A program made the position numbers and the translations under genes. From the NCBI RefSeq assembly GCF_022808175.1, contig NZ_JALGBX010000003.1, forward strand, positions 392,474 through 456,473: a stretch of 64,000 nt of DNA, in the 5' to 3' direction. Under the pieces are notes generated by a model. That model saw only the letters and a program-made list of their open reading frames with translations, was not told the origin of the DNA and made no database searches. Positions 16,791 to 25,742 of the stretch are shown piece after piece. This DNA is from Streptomyces sp. AP-93. GTDB lineage: Bacteria; Actinomycetota; Actinomycetes; Streptomycetales; Streptomycetaceae. Each line of letters starts with the position of its first letter. The first letter of the stretch is position 1.

Positions 16791-16857
16791 CGGTTCACTC
16801 GGCGCTAGCGGTTCACTCGGCGCTAGCGGTTCACTCGGCCCTAGCGGTTCACTCGGG
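16773..16857. repeat. 18-bp tandem repeat spanning two convergent stop codons
   Basis: Four consecutive 18-base units of the type CGGTTCACTCGGCGCTAG start at 16773, 16791, 16809 and 16827, with a partial fifth at 16845. Unit 1 is the end of the GH38 gene, including its TAG stop. The partial unit 5 holds the TGA stop of gluK on the other strand. Each full unit carries an in-frame TAG on the plus strand. Confidence 0.95.
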
Positions 16858-18267
16858 CAGGGCGGCGGGATCGGTGCGCGGGACGGCCAGCGTCACGCGC
16901 AGCCCGTGCGGCGGGTTCTGCTCGTAGGAGAGGGACCCGCCGCCCGCGGCGAGCAGGATGCGGGAGATGGAGAGGCCGAGCCCGGAGCCCTTGATGTTCT
17001 GGTGGCGTCCGCTGCGCCAGAACCGGTCCCCGATCCGCAGCAGCTCCTCCTCGGTGAGCCCGGGGCCCCGGTCCGCGACCACGATCAGCACCCGGTCGCC
17101 CTCCACGGAGAGCTCCACCTCGACGGCCTCACCCGTCGGAGTGAATTTGAGGGCGTTGTCGATGACGGCGTCGAGCGCGCTGGAGAGCGCGATCGGGTCG
17201 GCCCAGCCGGTGGCGGCGATCCGCCCCGTCCCGGTGAGCCGGACGCCCTTCTCCTCGGCGTACGGGCGCCAGGCGGTCACCCGCTCGGCGGCCAGCCCCG
17301 CGATGTCGATCAGGCAGATCTCGGCGGTGGCGTGCTCGGCCAGGGCCAGGTCGAGCAGGTCGTCCAGGACCTGGGTGAGGCGCTTTCCCTCGGTCCGTAC
17401 GGAGGCGATCTCCTCGTTGCCCTCGGGCAGTTCGAGGGCGAGCAGCTCGATCCGCAGGAGCAGTGCGGCGAGCGGGTTGCGCAGCTGGTGGGAGGCGTCG
17501 GCGACGAAGGCGCGCTGCTGTTCCAGGACCTCTTCGACGTTGTCGGCCATCTCGTTGAACGAGCGGGCCAGGCGCCTGAGTTCCGGGGGCCCGCCGCCTG
17601 CGGCGACACGGGAGTTCATCCGCCCGGTGGCGATGCCGTGGGCGGCCGCGTCGAGGGTCTGCACGGGCTTGAGCACCCAGCTGGTCAGCCGCAGGGCGGC
17701 GCCGAAGGACATGAGCATGGCCGCGCTGAGCCCTGCGGCGATGAGCAGCCACCCCCGCAGGATCTTGCCGCGCATCTGGCCGGTGGGCGACTCGGTGGCG
17801 ACCACGGCGACCACGTCCCCGTCCAGGACGACGGGGGAGACGACGAGGATCCTGCCGTTGGTCTGCCAGGGCCACACCTGGCCGGGATCGTGGCTGCGCC
17901 GCCCGGCGAGCGCCTCCTTGAACGCCTCGCGGCCCTCCCCTTCCGCCGGCAGCTCCCACTCGCTGGGGGACCGGGCGATGGCGGTGTCGTCCCGGCGGAA
18001 GATGCCGACGCGGATCCCGTACAGCTCCTGGTAGCGGGCCAGTTCGAGCTGGAGGGTCGCACGGCGCTCGTCGGCTCCACTGGACTTCGAGCCCTCGGCG
18101 TCGATGACGAACTGGGCCAGCGCGGCGAAGCGGGCGCTGTCGTCGATCCGGTCGACGACCACCCGCTGCTGCTGCCCGGCCGCGAGGGCCACCGCGAGCG
18201 GGAAGCCGAGGGCGAGCAGGACGCCCGCCATGAGGACGACGAGCAGCGGGAGCAGACGGGCGCGCAC
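16849..18267 (-). CDS. gluK: Sensor histidine kinase GluK
   Basis: This 472-residue membrane kinase has a first transmembrane helix at 8-30, an extracytoplasmic sensor region to about 170 and a second helix at about 172-192. A HAMP linker follows. The HisKA site is FVADASHQLRNPLAAL with His260. The HATPase domain has DNALKFTPTGEA, DRGPGLTEEE and GSGLGLSIS. It is partner to the response regulator 12 bases upstream in the same operon and lies back-to-back with gluABCD. From this position I identify it with the GluR-GluK glutamate-sensing system of S. coelicolor, which activates gluABCD. The start is GTG at 18267. The gene is convergent with the GH38 gene and ends in the 18-bp repeat. Confidence 0.88.
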   Translation of the reverse strand: MRARLLPLLVVLMAGVLLALGFPLAVALAAGQQQRVVVDRIDDSARFAALAQFVIDAEGSKSSGADERRATLQLELARYQELYGIRVGIFRRDDTAIARSPSEWELPAEGEGREAFKEALAGRRSHDPGQVWPWQTNGRILVVSPVVLDGDVVAVVATESPTGQMRGKILRGWLLIAAGLSAAMLMSFGAALRLTSWVLKPVQTLDAAAHGIATGRMNSRVAAGGGPPELRRLARSFNEMADNVEEVLEQQRAFVADASHQLRNPLAALLLRIELLALELPEGNEEIASVRTEGKRLTQVLDDLLDLALAEHATAEICLIDIAGLAAERVTAWRPYAEEKGVRLTGTGRIAATGWADPIALSSALDAVIDNALKFTPTGEAVEVELSVEGDRVLIVVADRGPGLTEEELLRIGDRFWRSGRHQNIKGSGLGLSISRILLAAGGGSLSYEQNPPHGLRVTLAVPRTDPAALPE

Positions 18268-18279
18268 GACGGGTGGCCG

Positions 18280-19041
18280 CTAGACGGCGGGCGGGGCGGA
18301 GGCGGCGGGCGAGGCCGGGGCCGCCGGGGCGGGCGGCACGACGAGCCGGTACCCCACGCCGCGGACGGTCTCGATGAGCGCCGGCATGCGCAGCTTGGAC
18401 CGCAGCGAGGCCACGTGCACCTCGAGGGTGCGGCCGGTGCCTTCCCAACTCGTGCGCCAGACCTCGCTGATGATCTGCTCGCGGCGGAAGACGACCCCGG
18501 GGCGCTGCGCGAGCAGGGCCAGCAGGTCGAACTCCTTGCGGGTGAGCGGTACGTCGACACCGTCCACGCTGACGCGGCGGGTGGACAGCTCGATGCCGAC
18601 GGCCCCGAGGTGGACCACGCCGGGCGTACCCGCGGGGCCGGCGGCGGCGCTCTCCTCGGAGACGCCGGTACGGCGGGCCACCGCGTGGATGCGGGCGAGG
18701 AGTTCGCCGGTGTCGTAGGGCTTGGTGACGTAGTCGTCGGCGCCCATGTTGAGTCCGTGGATGCGGGACCGCACGTCGGCCCGCGCGGTGACCATGATGA
18801 CGGGCGTACTGGTGCGCTTGCGGATCTTGCCGCAGACCTCGTACCCGTCCTGGTCGGGCAGGCCGAGGTCGAGCAGGATCACCCCGTAGGGAGAAGGGGC
18901 GGGCGGTGCGCCGGCCGACAGCAGGGCCTGCAGGGCCTCCTCACCGCTGCGGGCATGGGTGACCTTGAAGCCGTGCCGGGCCAGGATCGCGGACAGGGCG
19001 GCGGCGACGTGGTCGTCGTCCTCGACGAGCAGCAGTTTCAT
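18280..19041 (-). CDS. gluR: OmpR-family response regulator GluR
   Basis: The protein has 253 residues. The receiver domain opens MKLLLVEDDDHVAAAL with the acidic pocket. The phosphoacceptor lies in GVILLDLGLPDQDGYEV (Asp58), slightly displaced by an Ala/Pro insertion around 43-50. TKPYDTGELLARIHAV closes the receiver. A winged-helix DNA-binding domain follows (LTRKEFDLLALLAQRPG; TLEVHVASLRSKL; TVRGVGYRLV), then an Ala/Pro tail. It starts the operon with gluK and is transcribed away from gluA across a 291-base spacer that should hold both promoters. It probably controls gluABCD in response to glutamate, by analogy with S. coelicolor. No clear GluR binding repeat could be picked out by eye. 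Confidence 0.88.
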   Translation of the reverse strand: MKLLLVEDDDHVAAALSAILARHGFKVTHARSGEEALQALLSAGAPPAPSPYGVILLDLGLPDQDGYEVCGKIRKRTSTPVIMVTARADVRSRIHGLNMGADDYVTKPYDTGELLARIHAVARRTGVSEESAAAGPAGTPGVVHLGAVGIELSTRRVSVDGVDVPLTRKEFDLLALLAQRPGVVFRREQIISEVWRTSWEGTGRTLEVHVASLRSKLRMPALIETVRGVGYRLVVPPAPAAPASPAASAPPAV

Positions 19042-19332
19042 GTCGTCCCCCTCTCCATCTCTTGATCTCTCGGTCTCTTCACGTTCGCTCGGCGGCCATC
19101 ATGGGCCATCAAGCATCCACGCCGATACGCACTCCCACGTCAAGGCGGTTCCGGTCCGGCGGGGCTTCCGTTACGCACCCGGTACGCCGCGGCCGGTGCC
19201 GGACGCCCGCGGGTACGGAGCGTATCGGTGCGAGGCCGGATCGTTATGCTCAATTCTCCCTCAGATGTACTGACGCTGTGCGTGCCACGTCACTACTGTC
19301 CTCCCAACCGAGGAGGACGGAGCCACAAGCCG

Positions 19333-20118
<786 letters not shown>

Positions 20119-20221
20119 CCTTCGTATCTGGTAGTGATCCGGTGACGGATCGTCGTCCAGCACGCACGTCGTACGTCTCACTTCACTGCTGTCTCACGTC
20201 TCACTTCGAGGGAAGTCCACC

Positions 20222-21076
20222 ATGAAGCTCTCCAAGGTCGGCGCGGCCGCCGCCGTCGCCGTTGCTCTCGCCCTGACCGCGACCGCCTGTGGCGGCGACA
20301 GCACCAAGCCCGGCAGCGACGCCGGTGCGTCGGGCGGGGCCAAGAAGGACAAGATCGTCATCGGCATCAAGTTCGACCAGCCGGGTGTGGGCCTCAAGAC
20401 CCCCGACGGCAAGTTCACGGGCTTCGACGTGGACGTGGCGACGTACGTGGCCAAGGAGCTCGGCTACGCGCCTGACCAGATCGAGTTCAAGCAGGCCGTC
20501 AGCGCCGAGCGCGAGAACCTGATTTCCAACGGCGACGTCAAGCTGGTCGTGGCGAGCTACTCCATCAACGACAAGCGCAAGGAGAAGGTCGACTTCGCCG
20601 GCCCGTACTTCCTCGCGCACCAGGACCTGCTGGTCCGTGCCGACGACACCTCGATCACCAAGGCCGAGGACCTCAACAAGAAGAAGCTCTGCTCGGTCAC
20701 CGGCTCCACGTCGGCGCAGAACGTCAAGAACAAGCTGGCCCCCGAGGCCGACCTGCAGCAGGTGGGTGGCTACTCCGAGTGCCTGACCGGCCTCGAGAAC
20801 AAGACCCTCGACGCCCTGACCACGGACAACTCGATCCTGGCCGGCTACGCGGCGCAGGACAAGAACAAGGGCAAGTTCAAGCTGGTCGGGCTGAGCCTGA
20901 GCAACGAGAACTACGGCATCGGTCTGAAGAAGGGCGACAAGGAGCTCCAGACCAAGGTCAACGCCGCCATCAAGAAGATGGAGGCGGACGGTGCCTGGGC
21001 AGCGGCCATCGAGAAGAACTTCGGCCCGTCCGGCTACAAGAGCGAGCCGGCTCCCGCGGTCACCGAAGGCAGCTGA
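20222..21076 (+). CDS. gluB: Glutamate-binding lipoprotein GluB
   Basis: This 284-residue solute-binding lipoprotein of the glutamate transporter has a lipoprotein signal peptide (MKLSKVGAAAAVAVALALTA then TAC, lipidated Cys23). A Gly/Ser/Lys-rich linker follows. The type-3 SBP fold is recognisable in TPDGKFTGFDVDVATYVAKE, SAERENLISNGDVKLVVASY and VDFAGPYFLAHQDLLVR. It would sit on the outer face of the membrane and hand glutamate to GluC/GluD. Lys-rich composition is normal for this family. Two hairpins directly after the stop probably stabilise its mRNA relative to the permease genes. Confidence 0.94.
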   Translation: MKLSKVGAAAAVAVALALTATACGGDSTKPGSDAGASGGAKKDKIVIGIKFDQPGVGLKTPDGKFTGFDVDVATYVAKELGYAPDQIEFKQAVSAERENLISNGDVKLVVASYSINDKRKEKVDFAGPYFLAHQDLLVRADDTSITKAEDLNKKKLCSVTGSTSAQNVKNKLAPEADLQQVGGYSECLTGLENKTLDALTTDNSILAGYAAQDKNKGKFKLVGLSLSNENYGIGLKKGDKELQTKVNAAIKKMEADGAWAAAIEKNFGPSGYKSEPAPAVTEGS

Positions 21077-21081
21077 CCCGG

Positions 21082-21142
21082 CGGCCGGTTCGCCGGCCGA
21101 TCCATCGGTGAGGACCGTCGCCGCCCGCCTGCCGCGGGCGGC
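21082..21142 (+). promoter_or_regulatory. Two RNA hairpins between gluB and gluC
   Basis: The first hairpin (21082-21099) is CGGCCGG, loop TTCG, CCGGCCG. The second (21120-21142) is GCCGCCCGC, loop CTGCC, GCGGGCGGC. Neither is followed by a T-run. Such intercistronic stem-loops after binding-protein genes usually cause partial termination or protect the upstream message, giving more binding protein than permease. Confidence 0.7.
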
Positions 21143-21192
21143 GCCGTGCCCCACCGGCCAACCTGGCCATCCTGGGGAGAGCGCAGGCCATC

Positions 21193-21867
21193 GTGTTCGA
21201 TTTTCTTGATTCCGGGCAGTACGACGTGCTCGGAGCCTTCTGGGTGACGGTTCAGCTCACCCTCTACTCGGCCGTCGGGTCCCTGATCTGGGGCACCGTA
21301 CTGGCCGGGATGCGGGTCAGCCCGGTCCCGCTGATGCGGGGCTTCGCCACCGCGTACGTCAACCTCGTACGCAACACCCCGCTGACCGTGCTGATCATCG
21401 GCTGTTCGCTGGGCCTCAGCCAGACCCTCGGCGTCACCCTCGGCGGCGGCACCTTCAAGGAGATCGGTTTCCGGCTCGCGGTCCTCGGGTTCATCGCCTA
21501 CACCGGCACCTTCGTCTGCGAGGCGCTGCGCTCGGGCATCAACACGGTCCCGGTCGGCCAGGCCGAGGCCTCCCGGGCCCTGGGCATGAGCTTCGTCCAG
21601 ACGCTCACCCTGATCGTGCTCCCCCAGGCCTTCCGGTCGGTCGTCGCACCACTCGCCAACGTACTGATCGCCCTCACCAAGAACACCACGGTGGCCGCGG
21701 CGATCGGCGTGGCCGAAGCCGCGCTGCTGATGAAGGAAATGGTCGAGAACGAGCCGCAGGACCTGTTCGCCGTCTTCGGCGTCTTCGCCCTCGGATTCGT
21801 CCTTCTGACCCTGCCCACCGGCCTGCTCCTGGGCTGGGTTGCCAAGCGAGTGGCGGTGAAGCGATGA
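21193..21867 (+). CDS. gluC: Glutamate ABC transporter permease GluC
   Basis: This 224-residue integral membrane subunit has about five transmembrane segments: FWVTVQLTLYSAVGSLIWGTV near the N-terminus, LTVLIIGCSLGLS, AVLGFIAYTGTFVCEAL, the 150-165 region, and ALGFVLLTLPTGLLLGWV at the end. The EAA-type loop (EASRALGMSFVQTLTLIVLPQAFR) contacts the ATPase GluA. The start is GTG 21193, preceded by GGGGAGAG. The stop overlaps the gluD start as ATGA, so the two permease subunits are translationally coupled and probably form a heterodimer. Confidence 0.92.
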   Translation: MFDFLDSGQYDVLGAFWVTVQLTLYSAVGSLIWGTVLAGMRVSPVPLMRGFATAYVNLVRNTPLTVLIIGCSLGLSQTLGVTLGGGTFKEIGFRLAVLGFIAYTGTFVCEALRSGINTVPVGQAEASRALGMSFVQTLTLIVLPQAFRSVVAPLANVLIALTKNTTVAAAIGVAEAALLMKEMVENEPQDLFAVFGVFALGFVLLTLPTGLLLGWVAKRVAVKR

Positions 21868-22739
21868 CCTCGGTGCTGTACGACGCCCCAGGCCCCCGGG
21901 CCAAGGCCCGCAACTGGATCTACAGCGGCATCTTCCTCGTGGTGGCCGCCGCCGTCGCGTGGTGGGTGCTGTCCACCCTGGCGGACAAGGACCAGCTCGA
22001 CGCCGACAAGTGGAGCCCCTTCTTCACCGAGGGCCAGGTGTGGACGACGTTCCTGCTCCCCGGCCTCGGCGAGACCCTGAAGGCCGGCGCCATCGCCATG
22101 GTGATCGCCCTGCCGCTGGGCGCCCTACTCGGTATCGGCCGACTCTCCGACCACGCGTGGGTACGCACCGCCGTGGGCACCTGGGTCGAGTTCTTCCGGG
22201 CCATCCCGGTGCTGATGCTGATGCTCTTCGGCTCCGCCTTCTTCGTGCAGTACACCGGCGTGGACTCCGCGGTGCGGCCGCTGTACGCAGTGATCACCGG
22301 GCTGGTCCTCTACAACTCCGCGGTCATCGGCGAGATCGTCCGGGCCGGCATCGAGTCGCTGCCGAGGGGCCAGACCGACGCCGCGAAGGCCATCGGCATG
22401 CGCAAGGGCCAGGTCATGACCTACGTCCTGATCCCGCAGGCGGTGACCGCGATGCTGCCCGCGCTGGTCAGCCAGCTCGTGGTGATCCTCAAGGACACCG
22501 CGATCGGCGGCGCCGTGCTGGGCTTCGCCGAGCTGCTGACCACATACCGGCAGATCTCGGCGAACTACAGCAACACCATCCCGACCCTGATCGTGATCGC
22601 GGCGATCTACATCGCGGTCAACTTCGCCCTCACCTCCTTCGCCTCCTGGCTGGAGGGCCGCCTGCGCAAGTCGAAGCGGACCACCGATGCGATCGTGCCG
22701 GTGGACCTGATCAACGCGGGCGAGAACACCGGCGCCTGA
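21864..22739 (+). CDS. gluD: Glutamate ABC transporter permease GluD
   Basis: This 291-residue second permease subunit has an N-terminal extra helix (NWIYSGIFLVVAAAVAWWVL), then the PAAT permease core: LKAGAIAMVIALPLGALLGIG, EFFRAIPVLMLMLFGSAFFV and the EAA loop TDAAKAIGMRKGQVMTYVLIPQAV. The C-terminal helix TLIVIAAIYIAVNFALTSFA is followed by a basic cytoplasmic tail. Its start overlaps gluC by 4 bases. It is the last gene of gluABCD; a strong hairpin follows about 100 bases downstream. Confidence 0.92.
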   Translation: MTSVLYDAPGPRAKARNWIYSGIFLVVAAAVAWWVLSTLADKDQLDADKWSPFFTEGQVWTTFLLPGLGETLKAGAIAMVIALPLGALLGIGRLSDHAWVRTAVGTWVEFFRAIPVLMLMLFGSAFFVQYTGVDSAVRPLYAVITGLVLYNSAVIGEIVRAGIESLPRGQTDAAKAIGMRKGQVMTYVLIPQAVTAMLPALVSQLVVILKDTAIGGAVLGFAELLTTYRQISANYSNTIPTLIVIAAIYIAVNFALTSFASWLEGRLRKSKRTTDAIVPVDLINAGENTGA

Positions 22740-22838
22740 CCATCCTCCCGGCGCGCGTCGGACACATGCTCGGACATCTGCTCGGATTCACGTCCGGCAT
22801 CCGGCCTGACAGCCGGTCAGTACACTGGCGGGACACGT

Positions 22839-22869
22839 GTGGTGCGGCGGAACTCATCCGCCGCACCAC
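22839..22869 (+). terminator. Hairpin terminator after gluABCD
   Basis: A perfect 13-bp stem GTGGTGCGGCGGA / TCCGCCGCACCAC flanks the 5-base loop ACTCA. It lacks a strong T-run, as is common in Streptomyces. It lies between gluD and the FAD monooxygenase gene. Confidence 0.75.
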
Positions 22870-22962
22870 TCGGCATTGTCCGGACCGGCGTCACTTGACG
22901 CAGGCACCTCCAGTGGGTTGCATACGTTCTGTGATCACATACCGGACACCGGGAGCCACATC

Positions 22963-24546
22963 ATGGACCCGGTGATCGTCGTCGGCGCGGGGCCCGTCGG
23001 GCTGTCCCTGTCCCTCGCCCTGGCCGGCCAGGGCGTGCCCTGCGTCGTGCTCGACGAGGGATCCGGCAAGGACGAGCCCCGCCCCGCCCGCACCGTCGCC
23101 CTGCACGCCGACACCGCCGCGATGGTGCACCGGCTGGGCTGTACGACACTGCGCGACGAGGGCGCGTACTTCACCGCCTGGCGGACCATGCGGCGCGGCC
23201 GCGAGTCCCAGCGGATCACCTTCGAGGACGGCCCGGCCCCGATCCACCTGCCCCAGCACGCCCTGACCCGCGGCCTGCGCGACGCCGCCGCCTCGCACCC
23301 CCTGGTCCAGCTGATCACCGAGAGCAAAGTCGACTCCCTGGAGCAGGACGACCGCGGGGTCACCGCCCACACCCGGGGCGCCGAGACCACGTGGTGGCGC
23401 GGGAGCCACCTGGTCGGCTGTGACGGGGCCCGCTCCACCGTCCGCAAGCTGCTCGGCATCCGCTTCCCCGGCCGCACCGCCGTCGAACGGCACGCGGTGG
23501 CCGCCCTGCGCACCGAACTGCCCTGGCCGGGCGAAGCGTTGCTGCACCGGAGCCCGCCCGAGGAGGTCACCGCCAGGCCGCTGGCCGACGGGGTGTACCG
23601 GCTGGACTGGCTGCTCCCGCCGCGCGGGGACCTCGTCACCCCCGACGCGCTGGTGACCCTCATCCGCGACAGCCTCTCGCTGTGGTGCGGGGGCACGACG
23701 CCCCCGTACGAGCTCCTCGACACCGGGGTCCACACCCTGCACCACCGGCTCGCCCGGCGCTGGCGCGACGGCCGCTGCTTCCTCGCCGGGGACGCGGCGC
23801 ACCTGCTCGGCGCGCTCGGCACCCAGGGCGTCGAGGAGGGGCTCCGGGACGCCGAGAACCTCGCCTGGAAGCTCTCCCTCGCCTGGCACCAGGGGGCTTC
23901 CGAAGAACTCCTCGACAGTTACGAGGCCGAGCGCCGCAGGGCGGTGGCCGCCCGGCTGCGCGCCGCCGACCAGGCCATGCCCGTGCTGCGGACCGGGGGC
24001 GGCCTGCGCACGTACCTCCCCGGAGCCTCACGGGCCGCCGAACTGCTCCTGACCGACGGCCACTTGGGGCGCGGCCCGCTCGGCGCGGAGCCGGTGTACG
24101 CCCCGCCCGTGGCCGTCCACGACGTGCCCACCGCCACCGAGCCGGGCGGTCCCGTCGCGAACGTCCCGGTGACCGCGCCCGACGGCTCGACGGTGCCGCT
24201 GCGCGACCAGCTGGGTCGGGGCCGGCTGCTCGTCGTCCTCGTCGCCCCGGGCACCGGGGTCTGGGACCGGCGGCACTGGCTGGGCGCCGGCCTGATGCCC
24301 CGCCTCGCGGCGGCGGTGGCCGCGCTGCCGGTCCGGGCGGAGCTGCTCGTGGCGGACGGCTACCCGGGGGCGGCGGCGCACACCGTGCTCCTCGTACGGC
24401 CGGACGGGCATCTCGCGGCCACCTTCGCCGGGGTCCATCCCGCCGGGCTGTACGAGGCCGCGGACGCGGTCCGGCACGGCGCACCGGCCGCCGCACCGGC
24501 CCCGGCGCCCAGGGGTTCGCCCGCCGCGGCACCCGTCATCGACTGA
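22963..24546 (+). CDS. FAD-dependent aromatic-type monooxygenase
   Basis: This 527-residue flavoprotein is of the PheA/TfdB (phenol hydroxylase-like) class. The N-terminal Rossmann motif is VIVVGAGPVGLSLSLALAGQG. The second FAD motif is GDAAHLLGALGTQGVEEGLRDAENLAWK. A DG-type motif is present in LVGCDGARSTVRKLLG. The C-terminal 150 residues resemble the thioredoxin-like domain of this class (LLVVLVAPGTGVWDRRHWLG) and end in an Ala/Pro tail. It should hydroxylate an aromatic or polyketide-like substrate using NAD(P)H; the substrate is unknown. ATG 22963 has GGGAG at good distance. It is a single gene behind the gluD terminator, and no ring-cleavage pathway genes are nearby. Confidence 0.88.
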   Translation: MDPVIVVGAGPVGLSLSLALAGQGVPCVVLDEGSGKDEPRPARTVALHADTAAMVHRLGCTTLRDEGAYFTAWRTMRRGRESQRITFEDGPAPIHLPQHALTRGLRDAAASHPLVQLITESKVDSLEQDDRGVTAHTRGAETTWWRGSHLVGCDGARSTVRKLLGIRFPGRTAVERHAVAALRTELPWPGEALLHRSPPEEVTARPLADGVYRLDWLLPPRGDLVTPDALVTLIRDSLSLWCGGTTPPYELLDTGVHTLHHRLARRWRDGRCFLAGDAAHLLGALGTQGVEEGLRDAENLAWKLSLAWHQGASEELLDSYEAERRRAVAARLRAADQAMPVLRTGGGLRTYLPGASRAAELLLTDGHLGRGPLGAEPVYAPPVAVHDVPTATEPGGPVANVPVTAPDGSTVPLRDQLGRGRLLVVLVAPGTGVWDRRHWLGAGLMPRLAAAVAALPVRAELLVADGYPGAAAHTVLLVRPDGHLAATFAGVHPAGLYEAADAVRHGAPAAAPAPAPRGSPAAAPVID

Positions 24547-24654
24547 GCGTCCGTTGACCATCCGTTGAGCGATGATCGATTGACCCTCCGGTCGACTCGT
24601 GCTTCACTCGCGGACATGACCGGCAACGACGTACGCCTGTGGCGGAGGGTCCAT

Positions 24655-24702
24655 ATGGACCTGCTCCGCTATGCGGGCTGCGTATGTCGCCCTTCCTGCT
24701 GA
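24655..24702 (+). CDS. Cys-rich leader peptide upstream of cysteine dioxygenase
   Basis: This 15-codon ORF, too short for routine gene calling, encodes MDLLRYAGCVCRPSC and ends 73 bases before the cysteine dioxygenase start. It has an excellent ribosome-binding site (GGAGGG, 5-base spacer). A longer in-frame ATG at 24616 would give 28 codons. Three of the last eight residues are Cys. The pattern resembles actinobacterial Cys-rich leader peptides that act as cysteine-responsive attenuators. The next gene degrades cysteine, which fits. The spacer has AGGA/TCCT complementarity around the next gene's ribosome-binding site. No classic terminator was recognised. Confidence 0.75.
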   Translation: MDLLRYAGCVCRPSC

Positions 24703-24775
24703 TTCGCCCTTCCCCCGCGCGCCCCCATGCGGATGTGCCGCGCACTCTCGCGAACCCCCAGGACGGTCATCCTCC

Positions 24776-25321
24776 ATGTCTGCACCCACGCACGCCCCCG
24801 CCGCGCCCTCGGCTGCGGCTTCCGCCCCGGCCGTCTCGGCGGCGGATCTCCTCGCCTTCACCCTGCGCATCGCCTCCGACCCCGAACTGATCGCCGCCCT
24901 CCCCCTCGATCCCGAGGGCCGGACGTGGATCCGGCTCGACGGCCCGGGCGGCAGCGAGGCCTGGCTGATCGGCTGGCCGCCCGGCACCGGCACCGGCTGG
25001 CACGACCACGCCGAGTCACGGGGCGCGTTCACCACCGCGCGCGGGCGCCTCACGGAGAACTCCCTGGCGGTCCGCCTCCCCTCGGAGGGCTGGCAGTCCC
25101 TCTCCCTGGCCCCCGACGTGGACCGCACGCGCGCACTGGGCGCGGGCACCGGGCGGGCCTTCGGCGAGCACCACGTGCACGAGGTGCTGAACGAGTCCGC
25201 GACCGAGCACGCGATCTCCGTCCACGCGTACCACCCGCCGCTCCCCCTGATCCGCCGCTACAGCCGCACCGGCCCGGTGCTCACGCTGGAGCAGGTCGAG
25301 CGCCCGGCGGACTGGCAGTGA
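24776..25321 (+). CDS. Cysteine dioxygenase family protein
   Basis: This 181-residue cupin is predicted to oxidise cysteine to cysteine sulfinate using non-haem iron. Iron-binding signatures are GTGWHDHAESRGAF (two His) and GEHHVHEVLNES (third His region). The typical ISVHAYHPPLPLIRRY segment follows. An Ala/Ser/Pro-rich N-terminal extension of about 25 residues precedes the fold. ATG 24776 is preceded by AGGA; the longer frame from 24671 would read through the leader region and is not used. The stop overlaps the rhodanese start as GTGA, so the two are coupled, consistent with successive steps in cysteine sulfur catabolism. Confidence 0.9.
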   Translation: MSAPTHAPAAPSAAASAPAVSAADLLAFTLRIASDPELIAALPLDPEGRTWIRLDGPGGSEAWLIGWPPGTGTGWHDHAESRGAFTTARGRLTENSLAVRLPSEGWQSLSLAPDVDRTRALGAGTGRAFGEHHVHEVLNESATEHAISVHAYHPPLPLIRRYSRTGPVLTLEQVERPADWQ

Positions 25322-25692
25322 GCGGCATCGACGCGCTGGTCGACCGGCTGCGCACCACCTACACCCGTGTGGACCCGGCCCAGGCGCACGCGGAGTCCCT
25401 GACCGGGGCCCTGCTGGTCGACATCCGGTACCAGGCTCTGCGCGAGCGGGACGGACTGATCCCGGGCGCGCTGGTCATCGAGCGCAACGAACTGGAATGG
25501 CGCCTCGACCCCGAGGGCTCCCACCGCCTCCCGGAGGCGGTGGACCACGACGTCCGCATCATCGTCATCTGCAACGAGGGCTACGCCTCCACCCTGGCTG
25601 CGGCCTCCCTCCACGCCCTGTCCCTCCCCAACGCCACGGACCTCGCGGGCGGCTTCCAAGGCTGGAAGGCCGCTGGCCTGCCCGTTGCCTGA
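25318..25692 (+). CDS. Rhodanese-like sulfurtransferase
   Basis: This 124-residue single-domain rhodanese shows the family features LLVDIRYQALRERDGLIPGALVIERNELEW, the active-site loop VICNEGYASTLAA with catalytic Cys, and DLAGGFQGWKAAGLPV. It probably handles sulfane sulfur in the cytoplasm. GTG 25318 overlaps the cysteine dioxygenase stop by 4 bases. The longer frame opening at 24727 is an artefact, because it would overlap the dioxygenase almost entirely. Some Streptomyces loci carry this pair together; here both probably share the leader-peptide control. Confidence 0.9.
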   Translation: MSGIDALVDRLRTTYTRVDPAQAHAESLTGALLVDIRYQALRERDGLIPGALVIERNELEWRLDPEGSHRLPEAVDHDVRIIVICNEGYASTLAAASLHALSLPNATDLAGGFQGWKAAGLPVA

Positions 25693-25742
25693 CGCGCCGT
25701 GTTTCCAGCGGTTCACGGCTGTCGTTGCTGTATGAGTGAAAT

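Noticed and set aside
19042..19332. Promoter elements for gluA and gluR
   Set aside because: TATGCT at 19245 could be a -10, but no convincing -35 lies at the right distance, so no promoter was called.
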